A stretch of 64,000 bases of DNA, from positions 11,184,501 through 11,248,500 of the forward strand of contig JAYKKI010000060.1 in NCBI GenBank assembly GCA_039881145.1. Direction: 5' to 3'. This DNA is from Druceiella hillmani. Taxonomy: Eukaryota; Arthropoda; Insecta; Lepidoptera; Hepialidae. This document shows, one piece after another, positions 20,761 through 30,705 of this stretch. The position numbers were made by a program, and so were the translations under genes. The first letter of the stretch is position 1. Each line of letters begins with the position of its first letter. Under the pieces are notes generated by a model that ran no database searches, had not been told where the DNA came from, and was given only the letters and a program-made list of their open reading frames with translations.

Positions 20761-21590
20761 TGCCGCTATAGCTCACCACAATACTTACTCAAAAACAGAA
20801 AATATTGTCTCATGATATATGCATTTACGTATCCCTGCATCATCATAACCTACATCTTAAAGATTGAAATTATCACAATGTTGTATTATATTGGAGATTA
20901 ATTACATGTGCGAAGTTTCTTGAGAATCAGTTGAGTAGAAATAGTAGAAAAAATTATCGCAGGATTTTAATCAACAACACCAAAGTACGGAACGTGATGC
21001 TGAATAAAATTGCTTAAACGCGGTTTAATGCCTTTGTATGAGAAGATTAAGCCAGACTAAATAATTTTACGGTCGGATTTTAATCAAATTTTTGTGGCAC
21101 CATATTGGGTTGATTTCAAATAAAAAAAAGAAAGAAATACCTAAATATATGAAAAATACATTCGGAGTGAGAACCTCCTTTTTCTTGAATTCTGCTAAAA
21201 ACCAGAAAAATAAGCTGAACAATTCGTTATATTGCAAAATACAATTTTTAAACCATATTTTACTGAAACCCTTAAAAATTTCCCAATTTTTTACGACACA
21301 ACCTCGCGTTTTTAGTTTTCTTGTATCACGTCGTAATACATATAAGCCAAAATATATGTCAATTACATAATTTTTAACTATTGTTACGTACTAATTACAA
21401 TGAACAGAACACGAAAACCACTTTTTATAGAAAAGAAGTATCCATTACAGGGATACAGATTTGCTTTGATATTATTATATCGGTTATTTGTCAAATTAGA
21501 TTTCAAATGTTTAAGAAATGTATGTCCCTAATGAGTTTTTTCTTCAACTTACTCCGACCTTTCCAAAATAACGCTGATAAGTAAGTTAGT
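20761..21590. other. no gene recognised; possible decayed VNI-type exon
   Basis: A plus-strand open frame at 21092-21370 ends near GCGTTTTTAG|TTTTCTTGTATCACGTC|GTAATA. That is laid out like the 50.64-kb exon (GCAG|TTGTGTATTAACGAT|GTAAAT) and sits at the expected colinear position, but it is much diverged. Confidence 0.3.
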
Positions 21591-21930
21591 AATGCTTATA
21601 AACAAGTTTTTATACGAATGAGTATGTTATTAAATACTTTTCGCAATTCAACAAGATATTCACCTTCCTTAGTTTCTGTGAATACATCTTACGACGAATG
21701 GAATATCTTACAAAATATATTTTTATGAAATTGGGTTTCCGACTCACCTATATATACACTCCAAACGTAAGCTGAAAAACCATCACGTCTAAACGGATAT
21801 TAATAAAATATTTCAGCCAGGAAGCGAAACAAGGAAAAGGCTGACGAAAAGATGAATATTGTCTTTTTTGTTTTCAACGTCTCTTTCGTAGTGTATTTAA
21901 CTGCTTAGAGTAGAGAGGATACAAAACGAA
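21591..21930 (-). repeat. triplicated module, copy 1
   Basis: Shares TATTAATAAAATATTT, GGAAGCGA(A/G)ACAA and a GTTGACGA / GCTGACGA core with 22617-22930 and 51420-51600. On the minus strand the conserved block reads RQPFPCFASWLKYFINI. The other copies read RQLFPCLASLWEYFINIWQ and RQPLRCLASLWKYFINIWQ. The shared frame and Cys suggest an exon. Downstream on the minus strand lies TTTTTCAG|CTTACGTTTGGAGTGTATATATAG|GTGAGT (21751-21774), a 24-nt microexon candidate reading YVWSVYI in phase 1. Confidence 0.5.
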
Positions 21931-22616
21931 GGTTCTACACGATTTCTTATTCAAAATTATTCTGATATTGATATTAAACAATTGCACAGTGAGTTTCAAT
22001 ATAGCGACGAAATATACACAAAATTTATTGCTTTCAATTTTATTGGATTCTCTTTCGAGTAATAAAAGTTTAAAAGGTTAACCTGTAAAGAAAAGAAATT
22101 CAGTAAGTTCACCTTTTTTAATTTCAAATGCACTTATTTACATCATACAGTATCCGGTTATTACTAAATGCTACTTAAAATAACCTTCGCTATCAGTTTT
22201 TGCACTTAAAAAGCAGAATCATTATATTTATCTCAAATGTCCATATAAATAAATAATAAGAAGAATTACCTTTACTTTAAAAAAAATATATTATCAAGTC
22301 TTATTTTCCAATTTATCGTATCACAAAATAGATATTTACTATCGGTGACTGCACCTTATAAGCTTCTATATATAATTTAAAACCAAATGTGACTAAAGGA
22401 AGGCATTGATTCGTAATGTCTAAGTCTAGACTACAAGATCTGTAATGTCTTTATGATTTAATGTCGATGATTAAAATTTATGGTAAAATGATGTTATTTT
22501 ACTTCCATATTCCTTATAAACTGGCTTTATTACAATTTTGAAAATATGCGCCTTCGGTAAGCTGTTTTTCAAAGCTAGTTCAAAATATTTCTTAAAAATA
22601 TTTTGAAAGATAAATC

Positions 22617-22930
22617 ACTAATCCTTATAAGCCAGCTTATAATGTTGGTATGTTATAAAATACGTTCCACAAATTCATGAAGTTATCCGCTTTTACCAGT
22701 GAATAAATCTTAACAGGAAGGGAACATCCCGAATACATTTTGTATATGATATCGGATTTCCCAAACATATATGCGTACATTCCAAATATGCACGATAAAC
22801 TGGGAGACACGATTTGCCAGATATTAATAAAATATTCCCACAAGGAAGCAAGGCAAGGAAAAAGTTGACGATCCGATAAATATTGCTTTATAATTTCAAT
22901 CTCTCTTCCTTTTCAATTTCAACCTCTCTG
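22617..22930 (-). repeat. triplicated module, copy 2
   Basis: Minus-strand frame at 22637-22843 contains WEYFINIWQIV, homologous to copies 1 and 3, followed by AYMFGKSDIIYKMYSGC. It has the longest open extension of the three copies. The microexon donor seen in copy 1 (GTGAGT) is replaced by GTTTGG here. Confidence 0.5.
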
Positions 22931-23580
22931 CTTGTTGTTAAAATGATATGACAAGTTGGTCTTTAATAATTTTACAATTTTAATAATTTTATTCATAATA
23001 AGAAAACTAGTAATAACATATTTTATCTAAAACATATTAGAAGTATGTCGAAACATGAAAAAGAAAAATACAGAACCGTTGTTTTATATGTTTCGCCGCA
23101 TACTTTGGAACCCAAAAACGTCATGAAAGCAAATAAATATTAATACTTTTACGCACCTAATTATTTTATCGCATATGTGTTTAAGAACAGACATTACTTT
23201 CCTTACGTTAGTCACTCCATTGTTCACTAAGGTTATTTCCCAAAATTATTGTTACACTCCTTATTCAGCAACAAATTTTAAAAAATTGTGCTGTATCACA
23301 ATTGTTAATTCCTCTTAAGTGAATGTTTGTTGTGAAATATTTTGAAATTTCAAATTTACACATTTTTTTTTAAACATTTAACATTACCATGGGGAATATT
23401 AAATGTTTGTAAAGTTTATTTATTAATTCTAGCTCTGAAGGACGAATATATGGACAAAAGGACATGATAACATTATACAAATTCTTAGTTTTTATAGAAA
23501 CCTAAAAAAAATTAAAGTATCAGCTTATTTCTACCACTAACTTAGCAAAATCCATTGATTAGTAAAATGAAAATACTTAC
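22931..23580. other. AT-rich DNA within unit 1, no gene recognised
   Basis: A block at about 23030-23110 (GTTGTTTTATATGTTTCGCC...CTTTGGAACCCAAAAA) matches about 52670-52760 in unit 2, which confirms colinearity. No exon is proposed. Confidence 0.5.
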
Positions 23581-23652
23581 CTCATTTATGTCATAGTAAA
23601 TATTCCTGTTGCCCACTTCATAGCCATGTACACTATTGTCGTCTAGCGTAGT
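23581..23652 (-). CDS. candidate exon, GYEV type (unit 1)
   Basis: A minus-strand 72-nt segment (24 codons, phase 0 to 0) ends at a near-perfect donor (AATGAG|GTAAGT). It reads TTLDDNSVH followed by GYEVGNRNIYYDINE. The acceptor (CGGTTAG) is weak. The related exon at 2216-2369 carries YDVDNGYVVDHNREIN before its donor, and unit 2 has a broken copy at 52853-52908. Three occurrences with the donor in the same place make a genuine exon of a local gene family likely. The product is unknown. Confidence 0.52.
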
Positions 23653-23654
23653 CT

Positions 23655-24090
23655 AACCGCGAGTTTTGACTGTAGAGCGATGATAACTCATGTAATTTTA
23701 TTAGTGATGATACTCATATAAGTAATTTTATTAGTAAGGAACTCTTAATATATATTTTAAAAAAAACATATTTATTTTACTAATTTGTCATTATATAAAT
23801 TTGCCTTTGAAAATAATGTTCGTCTCCGTCCTTTGTTATGCATGTATGTACATAACGGTATAGACATATATATTGAGATTTCGTTCTATATATTCATGCA
23901 TAATAAATGTATATTTGCATCAATAGTTTCAAAATATAAACTTGATTTTCAACCATAAATTTTACGATGTTTATTGTATTGTAAATATAATCACAATCTG
24001 CAAAATATATCTTAATTTTTCATATATTGAGAAAAATATCGTTAACTGAAGGTAATAACCTGTATATGAGTTTAAATTCCTTAGTTCATA
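23655..24090. other. AT-rich DNA, no gene recognised
   Basis: Probable intron or spacer between two minus-strand conserved blocks. Confidence 0.4.
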
Positions 24091-24093
24091 CAT

Positions 24094-24342
24094 ATCATAT
24101 TCTACAATCGACTTGGCCCCGACTGCGTCCATATAAACTCTAAGGTAAATCTTTGTATACTACTTTTGTTCCGAGTTTACGCTGATTCCAAAATGTTCTG
24201 GGCCCGTAGTGGCTGTATTTTTGTCTTGTGCAACCGTTATGTACTCGTACGCTGCAAAATTATTATTTTCTATTATATTTGAATTGTTGATTTCACAATA
24301 CTTCTGCTCTTTTAGCCGAACCACATAAATCTTCTTAGGCAT
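24094..24342 (-). CDS. conserved minus-strand coding block (unit 1)
   Basis: The frame reads YEYITVAQDKNTATTGPEHF and, after one TAG, TKIYLRVYMDAVGAKSIVEY. The second part aligns codon by codon with TNIYHRVFMDAVRAKFIVKY at 55.66-55.73 kb. Most differences are at third positions (TAC/TAT, GTT/GTA, GCC/GCA, ATT/ATA, GTA/GTG, GAT/GAC), which is the pattern of past purifying selection on this frame. An AG just before TATACAAAG (TTTAG in the paralog) is a plausible acceptor. Upstream, GCAGCGTACGA|GTACAT may end another microexon. The splice structure is unresolved and the function unknown. Confidence 0.5.
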
Positions 24343-24399
24343 GATATATAAGCTGGATTACTCAGGGTAATTAGTCAATAAACAAGCCGGTCTCTCTAT

Positions 24400-24680
24400 C
24401 TTACTTATTGACGCAATGGTTTCCGAATTCTGTTATATTTTAATAACTGCTCAGCGCCCTATTAATTTGAATGTAACTTATTGACATATAGTCCATAATT
24501 TTCCTCAATGTATGAGCTTTCCAACACATAAGAGACTGTTGAAATTGAATGTAATTGAACAAAATTCCTCTTTGTGTAGTTCATCTGTCACTTTAGTAAA
24601 CGTTATTGGCCCTAAATATTACACCGTAATGCGTTGTTCCCAGCTTTATCGTATTGTCTCCATTACACAATTTTGTGATG
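24400..24680. other. conserved block shared with 55.95-56.18 kb
   Basis: Shares GCCGGTCTCTCTA, TGAAATTGAATGTAATTGAA-like and GGCCC(T/C)AAA blocks with unit 2. On the minus strand a frame here reads IKLGTTHYGVIFRANNVY before a stop. No exon borders are clear. Confidence 0.4.
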
Positions 24681-24689
24681 CTACCAGGA

Positions 24690-25215
24690 TCAGGAGGTTC
24701 GATACTGTATTCCCTAGTGCAAATCTGTAAGATTCTTACATTTCGACTAAAAAGTCGCTGTAGAGCGTATAAGATTACCTAGCACAAATCTGTGATGTGC
24801 TTATATTTTGGCTGTGTAACAACTACGATCGTTCAATGCTCCATTCCCTAGCGCAAAAATATGAAGTTCTTATATTGCGTACGGCAAGCTGCTACAAGCG
24901 TTCAGGGCCGACCCGTATTGTTGTTACATTTTGTGTGACAAGCCGCTAAAAACGTTCGTTACCAGATACTAACGTGAGCCTTTCAGTTTCTCATATTTTT
25001 GTTGGCAAGCCGCAGTAAAGCGTTCATTGCTAGAATCCCTAGTGCGATCCTCCGAGAGTCTTGTATTTCAGCTAATGAGACCCTGAGATTGTACTAAGTT
25101 AGATTCACTGATACGAACCTGTGATGTTTTAATACTTTTGCTAGCAAGCTACTACTAGCATTCAGTGCTACGCTCTCTAATTGTAGCCACCTCACCCACA
25201 TTCCTAGAAAAATGC
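24690..25215 (-). repeat. ~68-bp tandem array with repeated LGN peptide
   Basis: About eight units spaced 58-69 bp, marked on the plus strand by TTCCCTAG(T/C)GCAAAT, a TTATATTTT(G/T) tract and GCAAGC(C/T)GCTA. On the minus strand successive units read RFALGNTVSN, RFVLGNLIRS, IFALGNGALN and RIALGILAMN in the unit's own register, but stops and non-multiple-of-three spacing break continuity. Unit 2 has about four homologous units at 56.69-56.90 kb that are still joined in one frame. This is either a decayed in-frame protein repeat or a duplicated microexon series. Confidence 0.65.
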
Positions 25216-25930
25216 GATTTCCCTTTAAACGTGACATTGAAACTAAACTATGTTGTCACTTATATTTTTAATTCCTTGAAATTAATTAAAACACGCATTA
25301 ATCAATTTTCTATATATATTTTTGTAAAAACAATAAATGACAAGAACCATATCGTCTTGTACGGATAATCGCACACAATATTTTGATTAAACTTACTCCA
25401 AAACACGCTCGTAAAATCTATACTATTTATCCAAAACCATGGCGTGAAGAACAGTATATAACTAAATGGAATGCATTAAACTCAGAACATATTTACTTTG
25501 CTAAAGGTCTAGTCAATAAGTTAAAAAAATGACAAAATAAGTATAAGCGTCCTAAAAATACGTGTGATAGCTCATTCGATCCGGAATAATGTTTAAAAAA
25601 ATGTGCCAGAAAAGTGGAGTAGCTCATAAACAATTGCAAAAGTTACAAACAATTAAAGACGAAAAAAATAAGATATTTCGTTTCTCGTATCTCATAAGCT
25701 ATTAATATTTAAGAAATTTAAAAAAAAAATCCTTAAAGAGAAGGAATTTCCTAAAAAAAACCATTCACTCCCGGAACTGTATCTCCATTATTTATAATTT
25801 TAATTTATCGCTGAAAATGGGGCTCCGCGAGACCATTGCGGGGTTGGCGCGTCGCCGCTGAGCAGAGAGCGCTACAGAAAGTAATTTTTTAAAGTATTAA
25901 TTATTTATTTAAAAATAAAAAAAAATGTGA
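25216..25930. other. AT-rich DNA with a GC-rich island
   Basis: No gene. At about 25817-25875 a GC-rich stretch (GGGGCTCCGCGAGACCATTG, then GGGTTGGCGCGTCGCCGCTG) contrasts sharply with its surroundings, just before the inverted-repeat element. Identity unknown. Confidence 0.45.
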
Positions 25931-26945
25931 TGTATTCAGAACACTTCAAAGAATTCGTGTGCGTTAGACATTTTACTTAAAGTTAATTTTTCAACAAATT
26001 GGATAATTGCCAATTAACAAAATTTTCTCGGGCTTACGTATTGATTGTAAATAAAAAAAAAAAATTTATAATTGGCGGAAAATTATTTCGCTAAATATAT
26101 ACATACCTAACAATATCACGTCATAAAAGTTTAAAAAATTTTAATAATTTGTTTATAATAATTTTTCAACTTTAACAAAAAATTAAAAATCAAAATAATG
26201 TGAAAATGTTTTTTAAATTTTCATCATATTGTTGTTTTTTTATTAATCAAAGGCATTTATTGACTTGAAAAAAAAAATTTTCCGCTATTTGTTAATAATT
26301 TTTTTTTAAACAAATGGACTATTGAAAAATTTTAAACAAATTTGTTTTATAAGTAAGTCGTGGAAATATGATTTATAATAAAAAATTTTCTCTTAATAAC
26401 AATATGCAATTGTTTATAATCTTTTTCTTACTTTTCTATTGTATAAATTATTAGTTAAGAAATTTTAATTTTCTTAAAAATCATAATCCACAATCCTCAA
26501 TAAGATTACAAAAATTTTTTTTATTATTGACATTTTAATTGTTTATTAACTTGACAATTTGTTCCAAACTAATTCCCAACTTTTTTATATTTTTTTCGGA
26601 AAGTTTTTAAAATTACAAAAACAACAATGTACAATACTACTATAGAAGACATATTTTTCCATTTTTTATAGAATTTAGAAAAATCACGTTCCACAAAAGT
26701 GCACCTGCTGCTTTATTTCTCTGTGAAAAACTGATATAACTTTAAAACTATTAAAAGTACGATAATTAACATTCTAGTCGATTTTATAGAGAATTTAACG
26801 ATCTTAAAAATTAGTTATGAAACAATTTCGTAGCTAACGCAAGCTTGAGAAAATTTTGTTAATTAACAATTGTCCAATTTGTTGAAAAATTAACTTCAAA
26901 TAAAATTTCTAACGCGCACGAATTCTATGAAGTGTTCTGAATACA
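25931..26945. mobile_element. ~1-kb foldback / MITE-like element
   Basis: The termini are long imperfect inverted repeats. TGTATTCAGAACACTTCA at 25931 mirrors TGAAGTGTTCTGAATACA ending at 26945. The similarity continues for over 100 bp (GAATTCGTG, GTTAATTTTTCAACAAATTG, TTAACAAAATTTTCTC). The interior is extremely AT-rich and has no coding capacity. No clear target-site duplication was seen. A non-autonomous DNA transposon is the simplest reading. Confidence 0.82.
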
Positions 26946-28260
26946 GAAAAATAGAAATATAATCTCTTAAGCATTTTGGCTGAAGTAGTCTAGTATTATT
27001 TCTTTTAAATAATGGAATATAAGGATTATAAATATTCATAAAATAATGGAATATATTGTACTGCTTAATTTAAAAAATATAATTTCGAAAATTTTAATTA
27101 GTTAATAGTAACAAAAAAGGATTAACGAGTTATTTCATACGTACAAAATATCATTATATTCCTCATTACCACATAACAATACATTATGAATTTAAATATA
27201 AATCATATTAAAATAAAACTCAGATGTGTTTTTTTCATTTTTTTTTAAATTTCATTTCTATTTCTGCTGTGTGTTGGTATTTTTAATGTTTTATTGTCTT
27301 CCGAATATCATCAAATTTTTGTACAAAATTGAATGATAGACTCAAAGCTGTAGAGGCGCTAGTATTTAGTATTTAGATTTAAAAAAATTGATTATATCTT
27401 TTTAGTGTATAGATAACTATAGATAACTAGTTCACATTTTGAAAATGCTCAGTAGTGACTCCATATTACTAATGAATTTATTTTATTGGAGGCCTAAATG
27501 ATACGTATATATCAAAATGGCGTCAAAATTTTAAAATATATATCGGTAAAAGTGATTGTTTCAACAATAGACTCTAATTGAGAAAAGTTTTCCATATGAT
27601 AGTTGTGCCAATAGTATCCATTTGTAATATAATTTATTTGTCAGGTTCTTTTTTTATGAAAAAAATTATAATTGACACGTAATATTTTTGATTGAAAATA
27701 TTTGATTATTACAAGCTCCGAAGTGAAACTGTCATTATTCAAATGGGTAAGCATGGAAAAACCTCGTTATGTAAAACTCCATTTAATGATTTACTTCCCG
27801 TGATGGTACTCAAAGCATGTAATATTTTCCTTTTGAGCTTTTGATTTTGATTGCGAGAGTTCTTTTCTGAAAAAGGAAATAAATTTAAATATCGGATCTT
27901 TTATACATCATTTTAATATAATGGGAAGGAAATAATATTCGAGATAATAAAACTAAAGCTTAATTTATTTTTTCCTCTAGATAGGTAGTTGTAAAAATTT
28001 TCTTATTTGTACCCTTATAAAATAATACTGATTTAAAAATAGATTAAATAAAAAAATTTGGTTAACGGGAAAATCGTTGGAGAATTTATGCAACGATTCA
28101 GGTAAACTCAAAAAAATATAAAATACTAAAAAAAAATTTTCATAAAAATTAATGCATTATAAAATCAAATTTATTATCTTTTCCAAAGTATGAAAGTAAT
28201 TGCAAGTGTTTGAATATTTATCAAGTAACAAAGGTTTTTAATTAAAAAGTGTTTGATAAT
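26946..28260. other. AT-rich DNA, no gene recognised
   Basis: No open frame or repeat of note. Confidence 0.5.
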
Positions 28261-28311
28261 TTGACCACCTTCGCCCATGTAAACATTGACAGAATATTTT
28301 CATACCGAACG
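28261..28311 (+). pseudogene. VNI-type exon relic (unit 1, 3' part)
   Basis: Reads THVNIDRIF-like sequence (frame GCC CAT GTA AAC ATT GAC AGA). The unit 2 copy at 57.73-57.78 kb has GTA AAT ATT GAT AGA, with only third-position changes in VNIDR. The pyrimidine-rich tract before it is kept in both units, but no AG acceptor remains and the downstream donor is GTACAA here and lost in unit 2. Most likely a decayed duplicate of the exon type intact at 50.6 kb. Confidence 0.45.
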
Positions 28312-28954
28312 GTACAATACTTATAACGTCGTTACGTAACGTTTTCTATATATATGTGAAGATAAAAACAGTTTGTTTAACATATTTTTCAGGACGTGTT
28401 TGTGTCGTAAATTAAACTTGTACAAGAGATTTTTACCTAAAAATAGTTCTATTTTTGTCTAAAAACATTATCCAATTTTTGCCACCTATTTTATCGATGA
28501 ATGTCTTTGCGTTGATTGGAACGTAAAACATTTTCGTGACTACGTAGACGTAGAAAATTGTTTTAAATGGTGACTATTTGGGAAAAGGTTAAGTGGTTAT
28601 TTTATATCTGGTTATGGCCCTTACATTAACCTATAACCCCAATTCTAAATTCGACAAGAAACAAGAAACTATAATGAAAGGTTAAAATTATGATATATGC
28701 AAGAATATATTTGATTACTTTGATTTCTATTAGCATGGAGCCTTTCCTTAAAGTAATGTTGTAATTGAATGAAAACGGTAGTGTCCATTAATTTTCTATT
28801 TTTTTACGTCTATCTCAATCTTGTTTTATGTCCTATGTTTTTATTCTATCCTCAATTCTTATATGAACATATTAAAAAAGTTACCTAGTACAGCATATAG
28901 TGATAGTAGTACTAATAGACAGGCACGTGAGTGATCTTATGTGAGATTCCTTTT

Positions 28955-29010
28955 CCAGTTTGAGATCACAAAGCACAACAAAGTAAGAGATCACAACGCA
29001 CAACAAAAAC
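28955..29010 (+). repeat. 25-bp duplication inside Helitron-like tail
   Basis: GAGATCACAAAGCACAACAA is followed 25 bp later by GAGATCACAACGCACAACAA. The first copy is framed by a good acceptor (CCTTTTCCAG) and donor (GTAAGA), giving a 24-nt microexon-like segment at 28959-28982. Because it lies in a mobile-element remnant it is not called an exon. Confidence 0.7.
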
Positions 29011-29094
29011 GTCTTTATCAGTTTTATCTGTATGTTTATTTATTTGGAAATTAATTTAAACGATTTTACTTTTACACCTTACACCTAATAATAT

Positions 29095-29137
29095 TTTCTA
29101 AAGTTCCACGAGAACGCAGTCGCGAGCACAGCTAGTA
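29095..29137 (+). mobile_element. Helitron-like 3' terminus
   Basis: CCACGAGAACGCAGTCGCGA then GCACAGCTAGTA strongly resembles the 3' end of insect Helitrons (CCGCG...GAAGTCGCGGGCA..CAGCTAGT, remembered consensus), ending in CTAG. The 5' end (TC) was not located. The body is probably the AT-rich sequence to its left. Confidence 0.6.
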
Positions 29138-29290
29138 TCAAATATTTTCATATTTTTTTCTTGGGTTTTGGTAATAGTGTGAAATAGAATGAAATATTGC
29201 AAAATAGAATTAAATATTTTTGAAAATGATTGGAGGTATGCTATATTATTATAGCTTTCGTAAGACTCGGGTGACCTTTCTCGGTTTCAG

Positions 29291-29329
29291 GAGCTTGAAG
29301 TACGAGTTATTCCATCGCGTCCTCTTTGA
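29291..29329 (+). CDS. candidate terminal exon (unit 1)
   Basis: A strong acceptor (CTTTCTCGGTTTCAG) opens 12 codons plus TGA, reading ELEVRVIPSRPL, with AATAAA at 29332 just after the stop. The unit 2 counterpart (58297-58335) has the same acceptor layout and length and a TGA at the same place. Several differences are conservative or synonymous (GAA/GAG, CCT/CCC, CTT/TTC, TCG kept), but it has one internal TGA. A shared stop position supports a real last exon in phase 0. Confidence 0.48.
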   Translation, partial: ELEVRVIPSRPL

Positions 29330-30245
29330 ATAATAAACTATCTGGGAAGCGTTCAGTTTGTATTAGTAAGTATTAAACTAATGCTCCGCTTGACTTTATG
29401 TGGGAATAATTGAAATAAAGTTTCCTTAAATGTATATTTTCACCTCCAAATGCAGTTCTGCATTTTATTTTCATTAATAAAATATATTATTGTGAAAACA
29501 TAATAAATCTTGCCAGTCATATACCTTGTACAAAATTTAGACTATCTACAATTTGGATTTTGTTGTAAATGGATAAATTAAATTCGGTTTTAAATTATTT
29601 CTATTATGTACTAACCTTTCTCATTCAATAAATAATTATTCGATCCATTAGAATGTGAAAATGCAATACATATTTAGCTATGAAAGATTAGAGTAAAACT
29701 GTTGGGGGATGCAAGTTTGGTACAGAATACTTTTTTTATTTAAACAAGCTTTTGTAAAGTATGCCCAATAATTATATTCTTAACTTTTCTTTATTTATTT
29801 TTAAAACCCAAAACACCCTCCTGTATATTATTAATGTATCTAAAAAATTTACCCAGCTTTCGCGAATGAAGGTACTAGAGAAAAACAATGTTAACAATAT
29901 TGTAATGTACTGTTAAAATCATTTTTTCAGTTATAATATTCAAAATATTCTATTGTTAATTTGGTAGTAAAAATTGGCTTATACTCTTATTTTACATTTC
30001 AATGATATGGCTGCCATCAACACTAAATAACTAACATCGGTAAATTTAAATTACTAACGGATTGAATCTGTAACCATTATACAACTTTTACATTATACCT
30101 TATTGCATAAAATGTAAAATTTAACAATGAAAATAAATTTATCAAGGAGATCAAACATCGTTATTGACGATAAGGGTAACTAAAGCTGTATGTGATAAGG
30201 TTAAGAAATGTAAGGATACTAAATTATTTTATAAAATTATATTTA
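29330..30245. other. downstream DNA conserved with unit 2
   Basis: Blocks at 29560-29700 and 29900-30170 align with 58600-58720 and 59060-59300. TTGTTAATTTGG(T/C)AGTAAAAATTGG is the clearest. On the minus strand 30.03 kb reads SYLVLMAAIS and 59.2 kb reads NYLVITAVT. Such short hydrophobic frames recall signal peptides, but no donor follows them. Confidence 0.45.
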
Positions 30246-30274
30246 CTTAAAATTTCAATTGTTTGGTGAATTTA

Positions 30275-30279
<5 letters not shown>

Positions 30280-30335
<56 letters not shown>
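30280..30335. repeat. (TA)n microsatellite
   Basis: About 55 bp of uninterrupted TA. Confidence 0.98.
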
Positions 30336-30338
<3 letters not shown>

Positions 30339-30357
30339 TATATAGCCCATAGCGATT

Positions 30358-30705
30358 TAGAAATAATACGAACAATTTATGTATTTTTGGGTCACGGGTA
30401 TTTATGGTCGTATATACACCCGCAAGCATATGTACGTTCGTGCGCACGTGACGAGTGCATATGTGGGCGGAGGCGTCCTTAGTGTGGTATAATTATTTAT
30501 ATTACATGGATTTCGAATAATACGAACAATTTGTGTAATTTTACAAATAATACGAACAATTTGTGTAATTTTTGGGTCACGGGTATTTATGGTCGTATAT
30601 ACACCCGCAAGCATATGTACGTTCGTGCGCACGTGACGAGTGCATATGTGGGCGGACGCGTGCCTTAGTGTGGTATAATTATTTATATTACATGGATTCC
30701 GAGTT
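30358..30705. repeat. recent 185-bp tandem duplication, GC-rich core
   Basis: Two almost identical copies (landmark GGGTCACGGGTATTTATGG at 30389 and 30574). The core TACGTTCGTGCGCACGTGAC is an alternating purine/pyrimidine tract. A diverged relative lies at 59930-60065 in unit 2 (TGTGCATGCACATGCGC). The near-identity shows that the duplication is young compared with the units themselves. The copies also contain TACGAACAATTTGTGTAATT repeats. Confidence 0.92.

Noticed and set aside
28959..28982. 24-nt segment with good acceptor (TTTTCCAG) and donor (GTAAGA)
   Set aside because: It lies in a 25-bp duplication just upstream of a Helitron-like 3' end and is better explained as mobile-element sequence.
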